A DNA stretch of 64,000 bases, from the NCBI GenBank assembly GCA_022843385.1, contig JALHNT010000008.1, positions 113,547 to 177,546 of the forward strand. The letters run 5' to 3'. Position numbers and translations under genes: made by a program. The notes beneath the pieces were generated by a model. That model searched no databases. It saw only the letters and a list, made by a program, of their open reading frames with translations, and had not been told where the DNA came from. The DNA is from Anaerolineae bacterium. GTDB taxonomy: Bacteria; Chloroflexota; Anaerolineae; Aggregatilineales; Phototrophicaceae. This document shows, piece after piece, positions 42,304 to 50,481 of the stretch. The first letter of the stretch is position 1. Every line of letters begins with the position of its first letter.

Positions 42304-43524
42304 ATGAAACGCCATCTATGCTGGATACTGGTCATCCTGACCTTATTGCTGGCTGCGCTGCCGGTTGCGGCGCAGGACTCGTTCGTCTTTGGGGTAGTGC
42401 TGGTCGGCCCGAAGAATGACCGCGGCTGGAGCCAGTCGCATTACGAAGCCGGTCTGCGGCTCGAAGAATCGATCCCTGGCAGCCAGATGCTGCTGTTCGA
42501 AAGCCTGAACCCGGCGGATGCGCCGGAAACCACGCTGGCCGATGTCGCTGGTGAGATGATCGACCAGGGGGCGCAGTTGATCTTCACCACCTCGGATGAA
42601 TTTGAAGAAGACACCAGCCTGGTCGCGGCTCAGTTCCCCGATACCATCTTCGTCAACACCACCGGCAGCACCGTGCTGGAAGGCAGTGCGCCAGCGAATG
42701 TGGCGAACGTGAATACGCAGTTGGAGTGGGTGGCGTCGGTGGCCGGCTGTGCTTCGGCGCTGGCGACCCAGACCGGCAGCATCGGCTACCTGGGGCCGCT
42801 GATCAGCTATGAAACCCGCCGTCATGCGGTGGCGACCTATCTGGGGGCGAAATACTGCTACGAGAATTATCGTGGTCTGGACGCCGCCGATATGCAGTTC
42901 ACCGTCACCTGGATCGGCTTCTGGTTCAACATCCCCGGCGTGACGCTCGACCCCACCGCCGAGACTAAGACCTTCTTCGATAATGGCGCTGATGTGGTCA
43001 TCTCCGGCATCGACACCACCGAGAACATTGTCGTCGCCAGCCAGTATGCCGCCGAGGGCAAGACCGTCTTTGCCGTTGGGCACGATAACCCCGGTAGCTG
43101 TGACGAAGCCCCGACCATCTGCCTCGGCGCACCCTATTACAACTGGTTCCCCATCTATCAGGAAGAGGCGCTGGCGGTCATCAACGGCACCTGGACGTCG
43201 CAGTGGAAGTGGTTCCCGCTGGATTGGAACGACCTCAACAATGTCGATACCTCGTCCGCCGGTTACGCCATCGGTCAGGGATTGACTGAGGAGCAGCTTG
43301 GGCAGTTGGAAGCCTTCATCGCTGAGATGGAAGCCTATGCCAAAGACCCGGCCAACGCTGAGAGCTTCTTCCTCTGGCAAGGCCCGCTGAACTTCCAGGA
43401 CGGCACCCCGCTGCTGGCCGAGGGTGAAAAGCTCATCCCGGTGCAGCCGCAGGGCGACGGCCTGAGCATCTGGTATCTGCCGCAGTTGGTCGAAGGCATG
43501 ACTGGCACCAGCACCAGCCAGTAA
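42304..43524 (+). CDS. BMP family (nucleoside-type) ABC substrate-binding protein
   Basis: A 406-aa secreted binding protein of the basic-membrane-protein (PnrA/BmpA) family, which binds purine nucleosides or related ligands. A signal peptide (KRHLCWILVILTLLLAALPVAAQ) is followed by VFGVVLVGPKNDRGWSQSHYEAG, the diagnostic opening, then GEMIDQGAQLIFTTSDEFEEDT and FFDNGADVVISGIDTTENIV. No lipobox Cys at the cleavage site. GGGAGGAATGC precedes the ATG. No ABC ATPase or permease adjoins, so its transporter must be elsewhere or it is solitary. A palindromic repeat follows the gene. Confidence 0.92.
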   Translation: MKRHLCWILVILTLLLAALPVAAQDSFVFGVVLVGPKNDRGWSQSHYEAGLRLEESIPGSQMLLFESLNPADAPETTLADVAGEMIDQGAQLIFTTSDEFEEDTSLVAAQFPDTIFVNTTGSTVLEGSAPANVANVNTQLEWVASVAGCASALATQTGSIGYLGPLISYETRRHAVATYLGAKYCYENYRGLDAADMQFTVTWIGFWFNIPGVTLDPTAETKTFFDNGADVVISGIDTTENIVVASQYAAEGKTVFAVGHDNPGSCDEAPTICLGAPYYNWFPIYQEEALAVINGTWTSQWKWFPLDWNDLNNVDTSSAGYAIGQGLTEEQLGQLEAFIAEMEAYAKDPANAESFFLWQGPLNFQDGTPLLAEGEKLIPVQPQGDGLSIWYLPQLVEGMTGTSTSQ

Positions 43525-43561
43525 GGCTGTTACAGGAAAACATTTAGCCTATAGCTCTCCC

Positions 43562-43589
43562 GTAGGGGCGCAATATATTGCGCCCCTAC
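43562..43589. repeat. Perfect 28-base palindrome (GTAGGGGCGC type)
   Basis: Outer arms GTAGGGGCGC and GCGCCCCTAC enclose AATATATT, giving a perfect 28-base palindrome 37 bases after the BMP gene. It shares its outer arms with the transposase-linked palindromes at 61.2-61.9 kb but has a different core. It would also act as a strong RNA hairpin. Confidence 0.85.
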
Positions 43590-43647
43590 ACGGCAATCTG
43601 GTTGGGCCAATGAGAGCAGTATTTTTTTGGATAGCCTACCCCCTGCT

Positions 43648-44940
43648 TCACTCACGCATAGATCGCAGCGCCAGCCGCAGGTTATAGGCGACCATGTTCT
43701 CCATCTCCCAGCGCTGCTCCATCGCGGGCAGGATGTCGGCATGATAACGAACAGCGGTGTACAGAGGCGAGAGCAGTTCCACCAGCGGATACCACTGCGC
43801 CGCGTCGATGTCCCAGGCGCTCAGATAGGCTTGCTCCAGGCGAACGCGGGCATCTGCCACACCCGGCAGTTCGTTGGCGAGTTCAGCCAGGAAGAAGGGC
43901 AGACTGAACCAGGGACAGGTGATGGCACTATCCGACCAATCGCTGATGATGAAGCGCCCCTTATGAACGATGATTTGCCCGGTCCACAGATCGCCATGCT
44001 CCAGCGACAACGGCAGGCCAGCGTCAGCCAGTTGGTCACACACTGACTCCACGCGCGGGAGGAGCCCCCGCAATTGAGCGATTGAAGCCTCATCCAGTTG
44101 GCGCAGCGCAGCGTCATCGGTCAGCAGCGTCGCCACACCCTGCCGCAGCCACTCCCAACCGCGCTCTGGCACCCCCAGCCGACGCAGCTCATCCAGCCGG
44201 GAAGTCATCCGCTGCTGCAAGCGGGCATAAGTATGCAGCGCCGCCTCCCACAGCGACAGGTCTGGGCGCTCCAGCAACGGCTGACCGCCATAATCCCGCA
44301 TCAGCAGATCATCCCCGGCTTCGAGGACGACCGGAGTCAGGTCAGGTTCATGCTGGGCCAGCCAACCGGTTAGCGCCGGTTCATGAGCGAACATCGGCGG
44401 CACATGCTTGAGATAGAGATCGCCAGCATCAGTCGGCAACCGAATGACTGTCCCTCGTTCCCATGAGCGTAACTGTTGGGGATTGTCAGTCAGGCGCAGA
44501 CCGTGTCGTTCCAGCCGCGCCGGGATAGGGTGCATCTGCCGGGCATACCAGCCGGGGTTAAACCAGGGGCGGGCTGATGGTGATGGCTGTATCCAGCGCT
44601 GCATCGTTGGCAGATCAAACGGGGTATCCAGCTCGAGCAGGGGCAGATCAGCCAGCGCTACCCAACGACCGGCAGAGGGTAGGTCGCCGGACTGCCACTC
44701 CATCGCATACAGATTGCGGATCAACGGCGGGTCACCGGGTGTGTATTGGGTATTGAGGCAGCGCAGTGTCGTGACCGTCAGGCCGTAGTGCTGGCGTATC
44801 GCCTGATTGACAGGCGCACAGCTTTGCCAGAAATGCGCCGCGGTCGTGACTTGTGGCAGGGTGAAGCGATAGTCGTTCTCAAGCAGCAATAGCTGACCGG
44901 TGCGTTCAATCAGCGCGTAATCGTGGTGAAGCGGTTTCAT
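43648..44940 (-). CDS. Phosphotransferase (APH-like) with N-terminal Nudix-like region
   Basis: A 430-aa protein. The C-terminal ~270 residues have the aminoglycoside phosphotransferase/kinase-like fold: LEHGDLWTGQIIV (near residue 310) is the catalytic loop and RFIISDWSDS the DxD-type metal motif. The usual Asn in the loop (HGDLxxxN) is Gln here. The first ~120 residues (QAIRQHYGLTVTTLRCLNTQ to GRWVALADLPLLELD) look like a Nudix fold without a clear Nudix box. Substrate unknown; relatives phosphorylate small metabolites. A standalone gene, convergent with the BMP gene. The start at 44940 has only a distant GAGGAT. Confidence 0.8.
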   Translation of the reverse strand: MKPLHHDYALIERTGQLLLLENDYRFTLPQVTTAAHFWQSCAPVNQAIRQHYGLTVTTLRCLNTQYTPGDPPLIRNLYAMEWQSGDLPSAGRWVALADLPLLELDTPFDLPTMQRWIQPSPSARPWFNPGWYARQMHPIPARLERHGLRLTDNPQQLRSWERGTVIRLPTDAGDLYLKHVPPMFAHEPALTGWLAQHEPDLTPVVLEAGDDLLMRDYGGQPLLERPDLSLWEAALHTYARLQQRMTSRLDELRRLGVPERGWEWLRQGVATLLTDDAALRQLDEASIAQLRGLLPRVESVCDQLADAGLPLSLEHGDLWTGQIIVHKGRFIISDWSDSAITCPWFSLPFFLAELANELPGVADARVRLEQAYLSAWDIDAAQWYPLVELLSPLYTAVRYHADILPAMEQRWEMENMVAYNLRLALRSMRE

Positions 44941-45335
44941 TGAAGAAATTCATCCTCGTCAGGTGGCAGCATCAACTGGCGCATCCTGAGGATGCGCGAC
45001 GGAAATCACACAGACGAACGCGAATGAATTAGCGTAACATGACACGCTCCTGATGAGGTCAGGCAGCAGTGTAGCACAAGCGTTTCAGCTTGCCCAGGAT
45101 GATCGCTTCCAACGCATCACCGTTGCCCTGCTGCACCAGCGTGTTGATTGATGGCTTCACGTGCCTTCCTTTCTGCTCGATTATTCAATTAAACATACCG
45201 TCAGGTGATTTGTGACAAAACAACAGAGCGATACCACAGCGATCCGGTTCGACAGTCTTACCGTTTCGAGGTATCCTAAGAAGGCATCTCAACCCTCCCC
45301 GTTTGTGATTCCCGTTCAATGGAAGGACTCAATTG
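44941..45335. other. Intergenic region before the MoxR-type ATPase gene
   Basis: Nearly 400 bases. One possible small minus-strand ORF (45059-45160) is listed separately. The plus-strand leader of the ATPase gene near 45240-45320 contains TATCCT and a GGAAGGAC ribosome-binding site. Nothing else was recognised. Confidence 0.4.
45059..45160 (-). CDS. Possible 33-aa small protein
   Basis: GTG start at 45160 with a strong AGAAAGGAAGG upstream; predicted product starts MKPSINTLVQQGNGDALEAI and ends LKRLCYTAA. The leader GAAAGGAAGGCACGTG is nearly the same as that of the antitoxin-like gene at 49547 (GAAAGAAGGCACGTC), which suggests a related small gene or its remnant. No family recognised. Could be non-coding. 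Confidence 0.3.
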   Translation of the reverse strand: MKPSINTLVQQGNGDALEAIILGKLKRLCYTAA

Positions 45336-46307
45336 ATGTTCAAAGATGTAGGCCAGATCACAAAATCGTTGGGCGAGCAGCAGTATATTTCGACGGATGA
45401 AATCTCGACGGTTATGTTCCTGGCTGACAAACTGGAAAAACCTGTCCTGACCGAAGGACCAGCCGGTGTCGGAAAGACCGAACTGGCAAAAGCCTGGGCC
45501 AAAGTCAGCGGGCGCGAATTGATCCGCCTGCAATGTTATGAAGGGCTGGACGAGAGCAAGGCACTGTATGAATGGGAATATGCCAAACAGATGCTCTATA
45601 CCCAGCTTCTCCGCGACAAGCTGAGCGAAATCCTCGCCAAAACCGGCAGCCTGACCGAAGCGGCAGATCGCCTGGGCAAGGAGGAGAATGTCTTTTTCTC
45701 CGAACGTTTCCTGCTGGCGCGCCCGCTGCTAAAAGCCATCACCTCACCGCAGCCCGTCGTGCTGCTGATCGATGAGATTGATCGTGCCGATGCCGAATTT
45801 GAAGCCTTCCTGCTGGAGATCCTGAGCGATTTTCAGGTTTCGGTGCCGGAATTGGGGACGATTAAAGCCCATCACATGCCCACGGTTGTGTTGACCAGCA
45901 ACAATACCCGTGAGCTTTCCGAAGCGCTCAAACGGCGCTGCCTCTACCTCTTCATCGATTACCCCAGCCACGAAGCTGAGCTTCAGATCGTCAAGATGCG
46001 AGTACCGGAACTCAAGGATCGGTTGGCACAACAGGCGGTGGAAGCTGTACAAAGCCTGCGCCAGATGGATCTGAAGAAGAACCCCAGCGTCTCCGAGACG
46101 ATTGACTGGGCCAAGTCGCTGGTGATGCTCAACGCCGACACGCTGGATCGGCAGACGCTGGAGACCACCCTGACAGTGCTGCTGAAGCATGAGAGCGATG
46201 TCCAGAAAGCCAAACGCGCGCTGACCGCCGGACGCGAACATCCCCTGAATCGGCGTCAGGGCGGCGACGGTAACCTGCCGCAGCAGGGACGGCGCGGCTG
46301 GAACTAA
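45336..46307 (+). CDS. MoxR-like AAA ATPase
   Basis: A 323-aa AAA+ chaperone-like ATPase of the MoxR/CbbQ group. Walker A is GPAGVGKTELAKAW (residues 41 on), Walker B VVLLIDEIDRADAEFEAFLLE (near 140), and the sensor-1 region VVLTSNNTRELSEALKRRCLYLFIDYP includes the arginine-rich element. Such ATPases normally work with a von Willebrand A-domain protein to mature an enzyme (e.g. CoxE with CO dehydrogenase); no VWA gene follows here. The ATG at 45336 is preferred over the adjacent TTG, with GGAAGGAC upstream. The C-terminal tail (NRRQGGDGNLPQQGRRGWN) is Gly/Arg-rich. Confidence 0.93.
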   Translation: MFKDVGQITKSLGEQQYISTDEISTVMFLADKLEKPVLTEGPAGVGKTELAKAWAKVSGRELIRLQCYEGLDESKALYEWEYAKQMLYTQLLRDKLSEILAKTGSLTEAADRLGKEENVFFSERFLLARPLLKAITSPQPVVLLIDEIDRADAEFEAFLLEILSDFQVSVPELGTIKAHHMPTVVLTSNNTRELSEALKRRCLYLFIDYPSHEAELQIVKMRVPELKDRLAQQAVEAVQSLRQMDLKKNPSVSETIDWAKSLVMLNADTLDRQTLETTLTVLLKHESDVQKAKRALTAGREHPLNRRQGGDGNLPQQGRRGWN

Positions 46308-46383
46308 TCCCCATTTCATCAGGTAAGGGGCGACTCGCAGCTCGCCCCAGCCTGTTTAGGCCTCTGTAAGCAGCCTGGATCGG

Positions 46384-47460
46384 TCAGGCCGCTTCCGGCA
46401 GCGCAGGCGGAACCGCCAGGTAGCTGAGGAACAATCCGACGATGCCAGCGATGAATGGTACGCCCAGCCACATATGAATTGCCCACCATAAGCCACGCGC
46501 CGATTCGGCATTGAGCAGCAGCAGATAGACCAGTGCCAGTGCCAGCGGGACGATCAGGCTGAACAGGCGCAGCCCCAGCCGGTTGTTGACCGAAGGCCTC
46601 AACCCTCTCATCAAACCATCGGCCAAAAGACCGATCACCGGCCCGACCAGCAGGAGCTGCGGCAGCTCCTCCACCCGCCCCCAGTTCATCAGCCACATCA
46701 GCGTGGCATTGACCGAGACGATCAGCGTCCACGTCCCAAATGGCAGCGTCCAGCGGCGCAGCGCGAACAGCATCACACCCATCGTCAGGCTGCTGGGGAT
46801 GATAATGCTCCAGATGCCCCAGACATCCGCCAGGAAGGCATCATTACCTGGTGCGCGCAGCAGCACCCATGGGGCGTTGTTGAAATGCGAATACTGGGTG
46901 AAGAAAGTCAGCACCGACAGGATGTACAGAAGCGTCAGGATCACGGGGAGAAGACCACGCCAGCCAGTGATCGTCTCGCGCCGCGACCAGGCTGCCCGCA
47001 ACGGGCCCGTGATGAACAGAAACGCACCACTCGCCAGCAGCAGATGTGCCGGGCTGAGCAGGGCCTCGGTGTTGGCCTCGAAGCCGAAGGTCTCGTGCCA
47101 CCAGAAATCGAAACCGCCGCCAGCAGCGAACAGCATAACGCCCACGAGCGCCAGACCATACCCCTGTGGCAGCGCCAGCGTGAAGCGATGTCCACGAAAC
47201 ACATTCCTTAGATGCGTAATGGTCAGCGCCAGTCCGACCGCTCCATAGCCAGAGTACAGCACCATATGCCAGGGAGTAAAGAAGGTGTTATCGACATAGC
47301 CATTATTGTGCGCCCAGCCATCGAGGAACAGGCCGCCGATGAACCATCCCACCAGCGCGACGATCAGCAGATCGAAACGCGGGCTGTCGGCTGGACGAGC
47401 TGTCGGGCGGGTGGTTGAGGGTAATCGGGTATCGCTCAATGGATTGGGTATAGCAGTCAT
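46384..47460 (-). CDS. Multi-pass membrane protein, uncharacterised
   Basis: A 358-aa membrane protein with about nine predicted helices. Conserved-looking loop motifs are FLDGWAHNNGYVDNTFFTPWH, with several Trp/His, and GGFDFWWHETFGFEANTEALLSP. The clustering of His/Trp at the outer ends of helices suggests a metal- or quinone-related role, but this is only suggestive. I recognise it as a type of hypothetical protein seen in Chloroflexota, not as a named family. The start at 47460 gives MTAIPNPLSDTRL, a polar N-terminus of 30 residues. Divergent from the AraC regulator. Confidence 0.75.
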   Translation of the reverse strand: MTAIPNPLSDTRLPSTTRPTARPADSPRFDLLIVALVGWFIGGLFLDGWAHNNGYVDNTFFTPWHMVLYSGYGAVGLALTITHLRNVFRGHRFTLALPQGYGLALVGVMLFAAGGGFDFWWHETFGFEANTEALLSPAHLLLASGAFLFITGPLRAAWSRRETITGWRGLLPVILTLLYILSVLTFFTQYSHFNNAPWVLLRAPGNDAFLADVWGIWSIIIPSSLTMGVMLFALRRWTLPFGTWTLIVSVNATLMWLMNWGRVEELPQLLLVGPVIGLLADGLMRGLRPSVNNRLGLRLFSLIVPLALALVYLLLLNAESARGLWWAIHMWLGVPFIAGIVGLFLSYLAVPPALPEAA

Positions 47461-47561
47461 CTATTTGCTCCTCATCAGTCGGAATCTCACTCACAATACG
47501 TAGCCGGAGCGATCTGGGTTTCACCTGTACCCAAACGGACTCACCGTCCGCTCTCGGCTTC

Positions 47562-47570
47562 TGCTATGAT
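47562..47570 (+). promoter_or_regulatory. Extended -10 upstream of the AraC regulator gene
   Basis: TGCTATGAT (extended -10 with TATGAT at 47565-47570) lies 24 bases before the ATG at 47595, leaving a short leader with GGGGA as ribosome-binding site. The -35 is poor. Confidence 0.4.
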
Positions 47571-47594
47571 ACAACTATAAGGGGAATCTGAGTC

Positions 47595-48422
47595 ATGCGA
47601 ACTGAACAGGCACACTTTTGGCACGCTGCTGCGCTGCACACGTCCTTCGATGCGTTGAATGCCACTTATATCACTCACACCTTCGCCAAACATACCCATG
47701 AAGGCTATGCCATCGCCCTCATCGAGCGCGGTCACGAAGCCTTCTATTATCGCGGTCAGGTGCATGTCGCCACCGTCGGCGAGATCATCGTCATCAACCC
47801 TGGCGAGAACCACACTGGCAACGCCATCCACGACCAGGGCTGGACTTATCGCGTCATCTATCCTGGCACGGATTTGCTGGTGCGGGTGGCACAGCAGGCC
47901 TGCGGCTGGACGGGGCAGGTGCCCTTCTTTGGCGGGCCGATTTTCCGCGATGTCGAGGTGTTTGAGCGTCTGCATCAGGCGCATCAGGCGCTGGAGAATT
48001 CGCCCAGCGCACTCGAACGCGAAAGCCGCCTCATCAGTGGGCTGGCGCTGCTGATTGGGCGGCACGCTGACCATCACATTCGCTATGCTCCCCGGCTTAG
48101 CCCGGATGACCGGCATCTCCAGCAGGCGCAGGATTATCTGGAGCAGCATTATGCCGAGGATGTCTCATTGGAAAGATTGGCGCAGCTCGTCCACCTCAGC
48201 CCCTATCATCTCAGCCGCTTGTTTCATGCCCGGCTGGGGCTGCCGCCGCACGCCTATCTCAACCAGGTGCGCGTCCGTCATGCCCGGCGACTACTGGCAC
48301 AGCGGCTGCCGATTGCCGAGATCGCCCTGGCGGTGGGCTTCGCTGACCAGAGCCATCTGACGAAAGCCTTCAAACGGATTGTCGGGGTATCGCCAGGGCA
48401 GTACAGCCGTAGTGCCGAGTAG
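47595..48422 (+). CDS. AraC family transcriptional regulator
   Basis: A 275-aa activator: N-terminal cupin ligand-binding domain (about residues 15-150; HTFAKHTHEGYAIALIERGH and VGEIIVINPGENHTGNA) and two C-terminal helix-turn-helix units (about 175-273; VSLERLAQLVHLSPYHLSRLFHARLG, then PIAEIALAVGFADQSHLTKAFKRIVGVSPGQY). Ligand unknown. The ATG at 47595 has GGGGA upstream and an extended -10. It may control the divergent membrane protein gene at 46384. Confidence 0.95.
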   Translation: MRTEQAHFWHAAALHTSFDALNATYITHTFAKHTHEGYAIALIERGHEAFYYRGQVHVATVGEIIVINPGENHTGNAIHDQGWTYRVIYPGTDLLVRVAQQACGWTGQVPFFGGPIFRDVEVFERLHQAHQALENSPSALERESRLISGLALLIGRHADHHIRYAPRLSPDDRHLQQAQDYLEQHYAEDVSLERLAQLVHLSPYHLSRLFHARLGLPPHAYLNQVRVRHARRLLAQRLPIAEIALAVGFADQSHLTKAFKRIVGVSPGQYSRSAE

Positions 48423-48516
48423 GGCAAAGTGGCTGGTTCCGTATCATGAGTTGTCGTCGTTGAACCGTTGCAGGAAGAAGAAGCAAGAATCGATTTGGGC
48501 GGGGATAGGCACAAGG

Positions 48517-48936
48517 TCAAACTTTCTTGCAGGGATAGTCTCCGGTCATCTGTTCAGCCAATCGGTGCTTTACACGCTCCTCATCATTCAGACGCAGCAC
48601 GAGGACAGTCAGCCGACCTTCAGGAGTCAGCCCACTCAGCGTGGCATCGGGATTAATCGTAAAGTGTTCATCCCACTGCTGCTGACGTGGATGATAGAGT
48701 CGGCTCGCATCACCGGTTAAGGGATCGAGCGCGGCGACGTTACTCCCTTTGTAGATGTTGCAGTCGTAACGGGCCAGACACAAATTGTCAGCGCTATCGG
48801 TTCCACCGTGCTTGATGGCGATAATGTGATCAATCTGAAAGCCGACCAAACGCCCGGTCGGCGATACCCGGCAATATTCACGACAGTTTCCCGCACGTTG
48901 GCGAACAAACCGTTTCTGTTCGCTGCTAAAGCTCAT
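48517..48936 (-). CDS. HNH endonuclease
   Basis: A 139-aa HNH nuclease. The beta-beta-alpha-metal core is GFQIDHIIAIKHGGTDSADNLCLARYDCN (Asp-His, Asn, and the final Asn), preceded by CREYCRV where two zinc-type Cys are expected. The C-terminal half (WDEHFTINPDATLSGLTPEGR) is the usual extension of this Chloroflexota/Cyanobacteria type. It overlaps the upstream 85-aa gene by four bases (ATGA), so they form a two-gene unit. Possibly a selfish or toxin-like nuclease. Confidence 0.93.
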   Translation of the reverse strand: MSFSSEQKRFVRQRAGNCREYCRVSPTGRLVGFQIDHIIAIKHGGTDSADNLCLARYDCNIYKGSNVAALDPLTGDASRLYHPRQQQWDEHFTINPDATLSGLTPEGRLTVLVLRLNDEERVKHRLAEQMTGDYPCKKV

Positions 48937-49190
48937 TCAGATTGCTGCTTCAATTTGAGCTTCATCTTGCTTTTGAGCAACGAAAACATGCGATCGACCT
49001 TGAGGAACTCGTCGAGTTCTTCGCGCTCACCCGGCGTGATCTGATCTTCACCATTCCGTTCGGCCAGATAGTCAGCACGTTGTTGCAGATCATCCGGCAG
49101 ATGATAGGCGATGATCTCTTGCGAGGATGGCTCAGTTGCCAGGAAATCAGTAATCACATCAAACAGCGTGCGGGCTGGTGTATGGAACAT
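48933..49190 (-). CDS. Small helical protein coupled to the HNH endonuclease
   Basis: An 85-aa acidic, helix-rich protein (FDVITDFLATEPSSQEIIAYHLPDDLQQRADYLAERN, then TPGEREELDEFLKVDRMFSLLKSKMKLKLKQ). Four-base overlap with the HNH gene indicates coupled translation. Genes of this size and character commonly precede HNH genes in such genomes and may be antitoxin-like partners; this is inferred. The start at 49190 gives MFHTPARTLFDV with GGAGG upstream. Confidence 0.75.
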   Translation of the reverse strand: MFHTPARTLFDVITDFLATEPSSQEIIAYHLPDDLQQRADYLAERNGEDQITPGEREELDEFLKVDRMFSLLKSKMKLKLKQQSE

Positions 49191-49325
49191 CGAGCAACCT
49201 CCAAGACTCGTTCGGATTTATTCTAACATTTTTCGCGGTCGGGATGCGCCACAGTTGGATCAGGCAGCCCCGGACTCAGTTCCATTGCTAACCAACTGAC
49301 ATCCGGCACGGCAACAGTCGCGGAC

Positions 49326-49547
49326 TCATCCTTCGGTGACGGGGTTACGCTCAAGGGGATCATCGGCCATGCTGCCATAGGTTTCATCAAAATAGCCAAT
49401 CGGATACCCCAGCGCATCAACCGGTTCATCGGTGATCGTTTGCATCACCAATACAATTTCAAGCTCCTGATCGGCTTGATTGGTCGGTATTTCCAGCCGT
49501 AGAATGCCATCTTTATCAGCACGCGCCTTTAAGGTGAGTGTTTGCAT
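49326..49547 (-). CDS. Antitoxin-like small protein without an adjacent toxin
   Basis: A 73-aa protein: TLKARADKDGILRLEIPTNQADQELEIVLVMQ then the tail LGYPIGYFDETYGSMADDP. This is the layout of short VapB-like antitoxins of Cyanobacteria and Chloroflexota: a beta strand-rich binding half and a Tyr/Phe-rich toxin-binding tail. Such genes are normally followed by a PIN-domain toxin; none is found in the 135 bases downstream. The ATG at 49547 has AAGAAGG 8 bases upstream. Probably an orphan. Confidence 0.65.
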   Translation of the reverse strand: MQTLTLKARADKDGILRLEIPTNQADQELEIVLVMQTITDEPVDALGYPIGYFDETYGSMADDPLERNPVTEG

Positions 49548-49725
49548 GACGTGCCTTCTTTCGCTTCACTTTTTCCCTATTCTAACATCATTCGCGTTCC
49601 CCTTGCGCTACACTTACACTCGTCAGCTTCGGAATCAGCCCTAATGTCCGTCGCTATTCGATTGACCGTCGTTGAATCATTACATGAAGGGCACAGAAAA
49701 GTCGTTTTGGGGATAGATCTAGCCG

Positions 49726-50058
49726 TTATTCATCGTTATTTTCACGGATAATGATAACTTGTCCCGGTTTAAGCGTTGTCAGCGCCTCGCGTACCCTCGG
49801 CATGAGGGGCAGCAAGGTGGAGAACTTGTTGTTGGCTGCGCGCAGCACGATAAAGCCAACCGGCTGACTGGCAAGTTGTTGCTGATTTTCCAGGTTATTG
49901 TCGATCGTGATCAATACGTCGAACACCCCTGCCATCAACCGCAGCAGCGTACCGTTCTTCTTGCCAGCCCAACCCGCATCTGGGACTGTTTTGACCTCAT
50001 GATCAGGTAATTCATGCTTGAGCTTCCGTGGCAGACACTCATCAATGAGGATCTTCAT
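49726..50058 (-). CDS. DUF5615 family PIN-like toxin
   Basis: A 110-aa protein of the DUF5615/Mut7-C-like PIN group: MKILIDECLPRKLKHELPDHEV (acidic Asp-Glu pair), GWAGKKNGTLLRLM, VLITIDNNLENQQQL (second Asp) and VIIIREN. These are predicted Mg-dependent RNases acting as toxins with DUF433-type antitoxins. Its start overlaps the end of the DUF433 gene by 17 bases. Confidence 0.92.
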   Translation of the reverse strand: MKILIDECLPRKLKHELPDHEVKTVPDAGWAGKKNGTLLRLMAGVFDVLITIDNNLENQQQLASQPVGFIVLRAANNKFSTLLPLMPRVREALTTLKPGQVIIIRENNDE

Positions 50059-50257
50059 GCGCTGCCATCGCTCCCGCTTCTTGCAGGAATTGAATCACCT
50101 GTTCGCGGGTGACTGTCGGGAAGTCATCCAGAAACGCATCGATAGTCTCGCCTGTAGCGAGGTAATCAATCAGATTCCCGACCGGGACGCGTGTGCCACG
50201 AAAGACCGGCATCCCACTCAGAATTTCCGGGTCTTTGACGATCACGGACTCGTCCAT
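50042..50257 (-). CDS. DUF433 family antitoxin
   Basis: A 71-aa DUF433 protein, a small helix-turn-helix antitoxin family: IVKDPEILSGMPVFRGTRVPVGNLIDYLATGETIDAFLDDFPTV is close to the family consensus (GxPxFxGTRVPV). The ATG at 50257 is chosen because GGAGG lies 7 bases upstream; an upstream in-frame start would lengthen it by 10 residues. Overlapping antitoxin and toxin frames (17 bases) indicate co-translation. Confidence 0.92.
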   Translation of the reverse strand: MDESVIVKDPEILSGMPVFRGTRVPVGNLIDYLATGETIDAFLDDFPTVTREQVIQFLQEAGAMAAHEDPH

Positions 50258-50481
50258 AGTTGACCTCCATTGTTGACTTGTTTCCATTCTATCATCATTG
50301 ACTCGGCGGACTCAGTTTCATAGCCCACGAACTGACAACCACCATCGTCCGTCATCGCAGGAAGTGTGTCGTTCTGAGCGGGGATTAGCAGCGCACATGC
50401 CTGATAAACAGGCAAGAACAGGCAAAGTTACGAATATAATTATGGTTGATCGATCCAGGTTGTATACCCTGCCGGCCTCCC

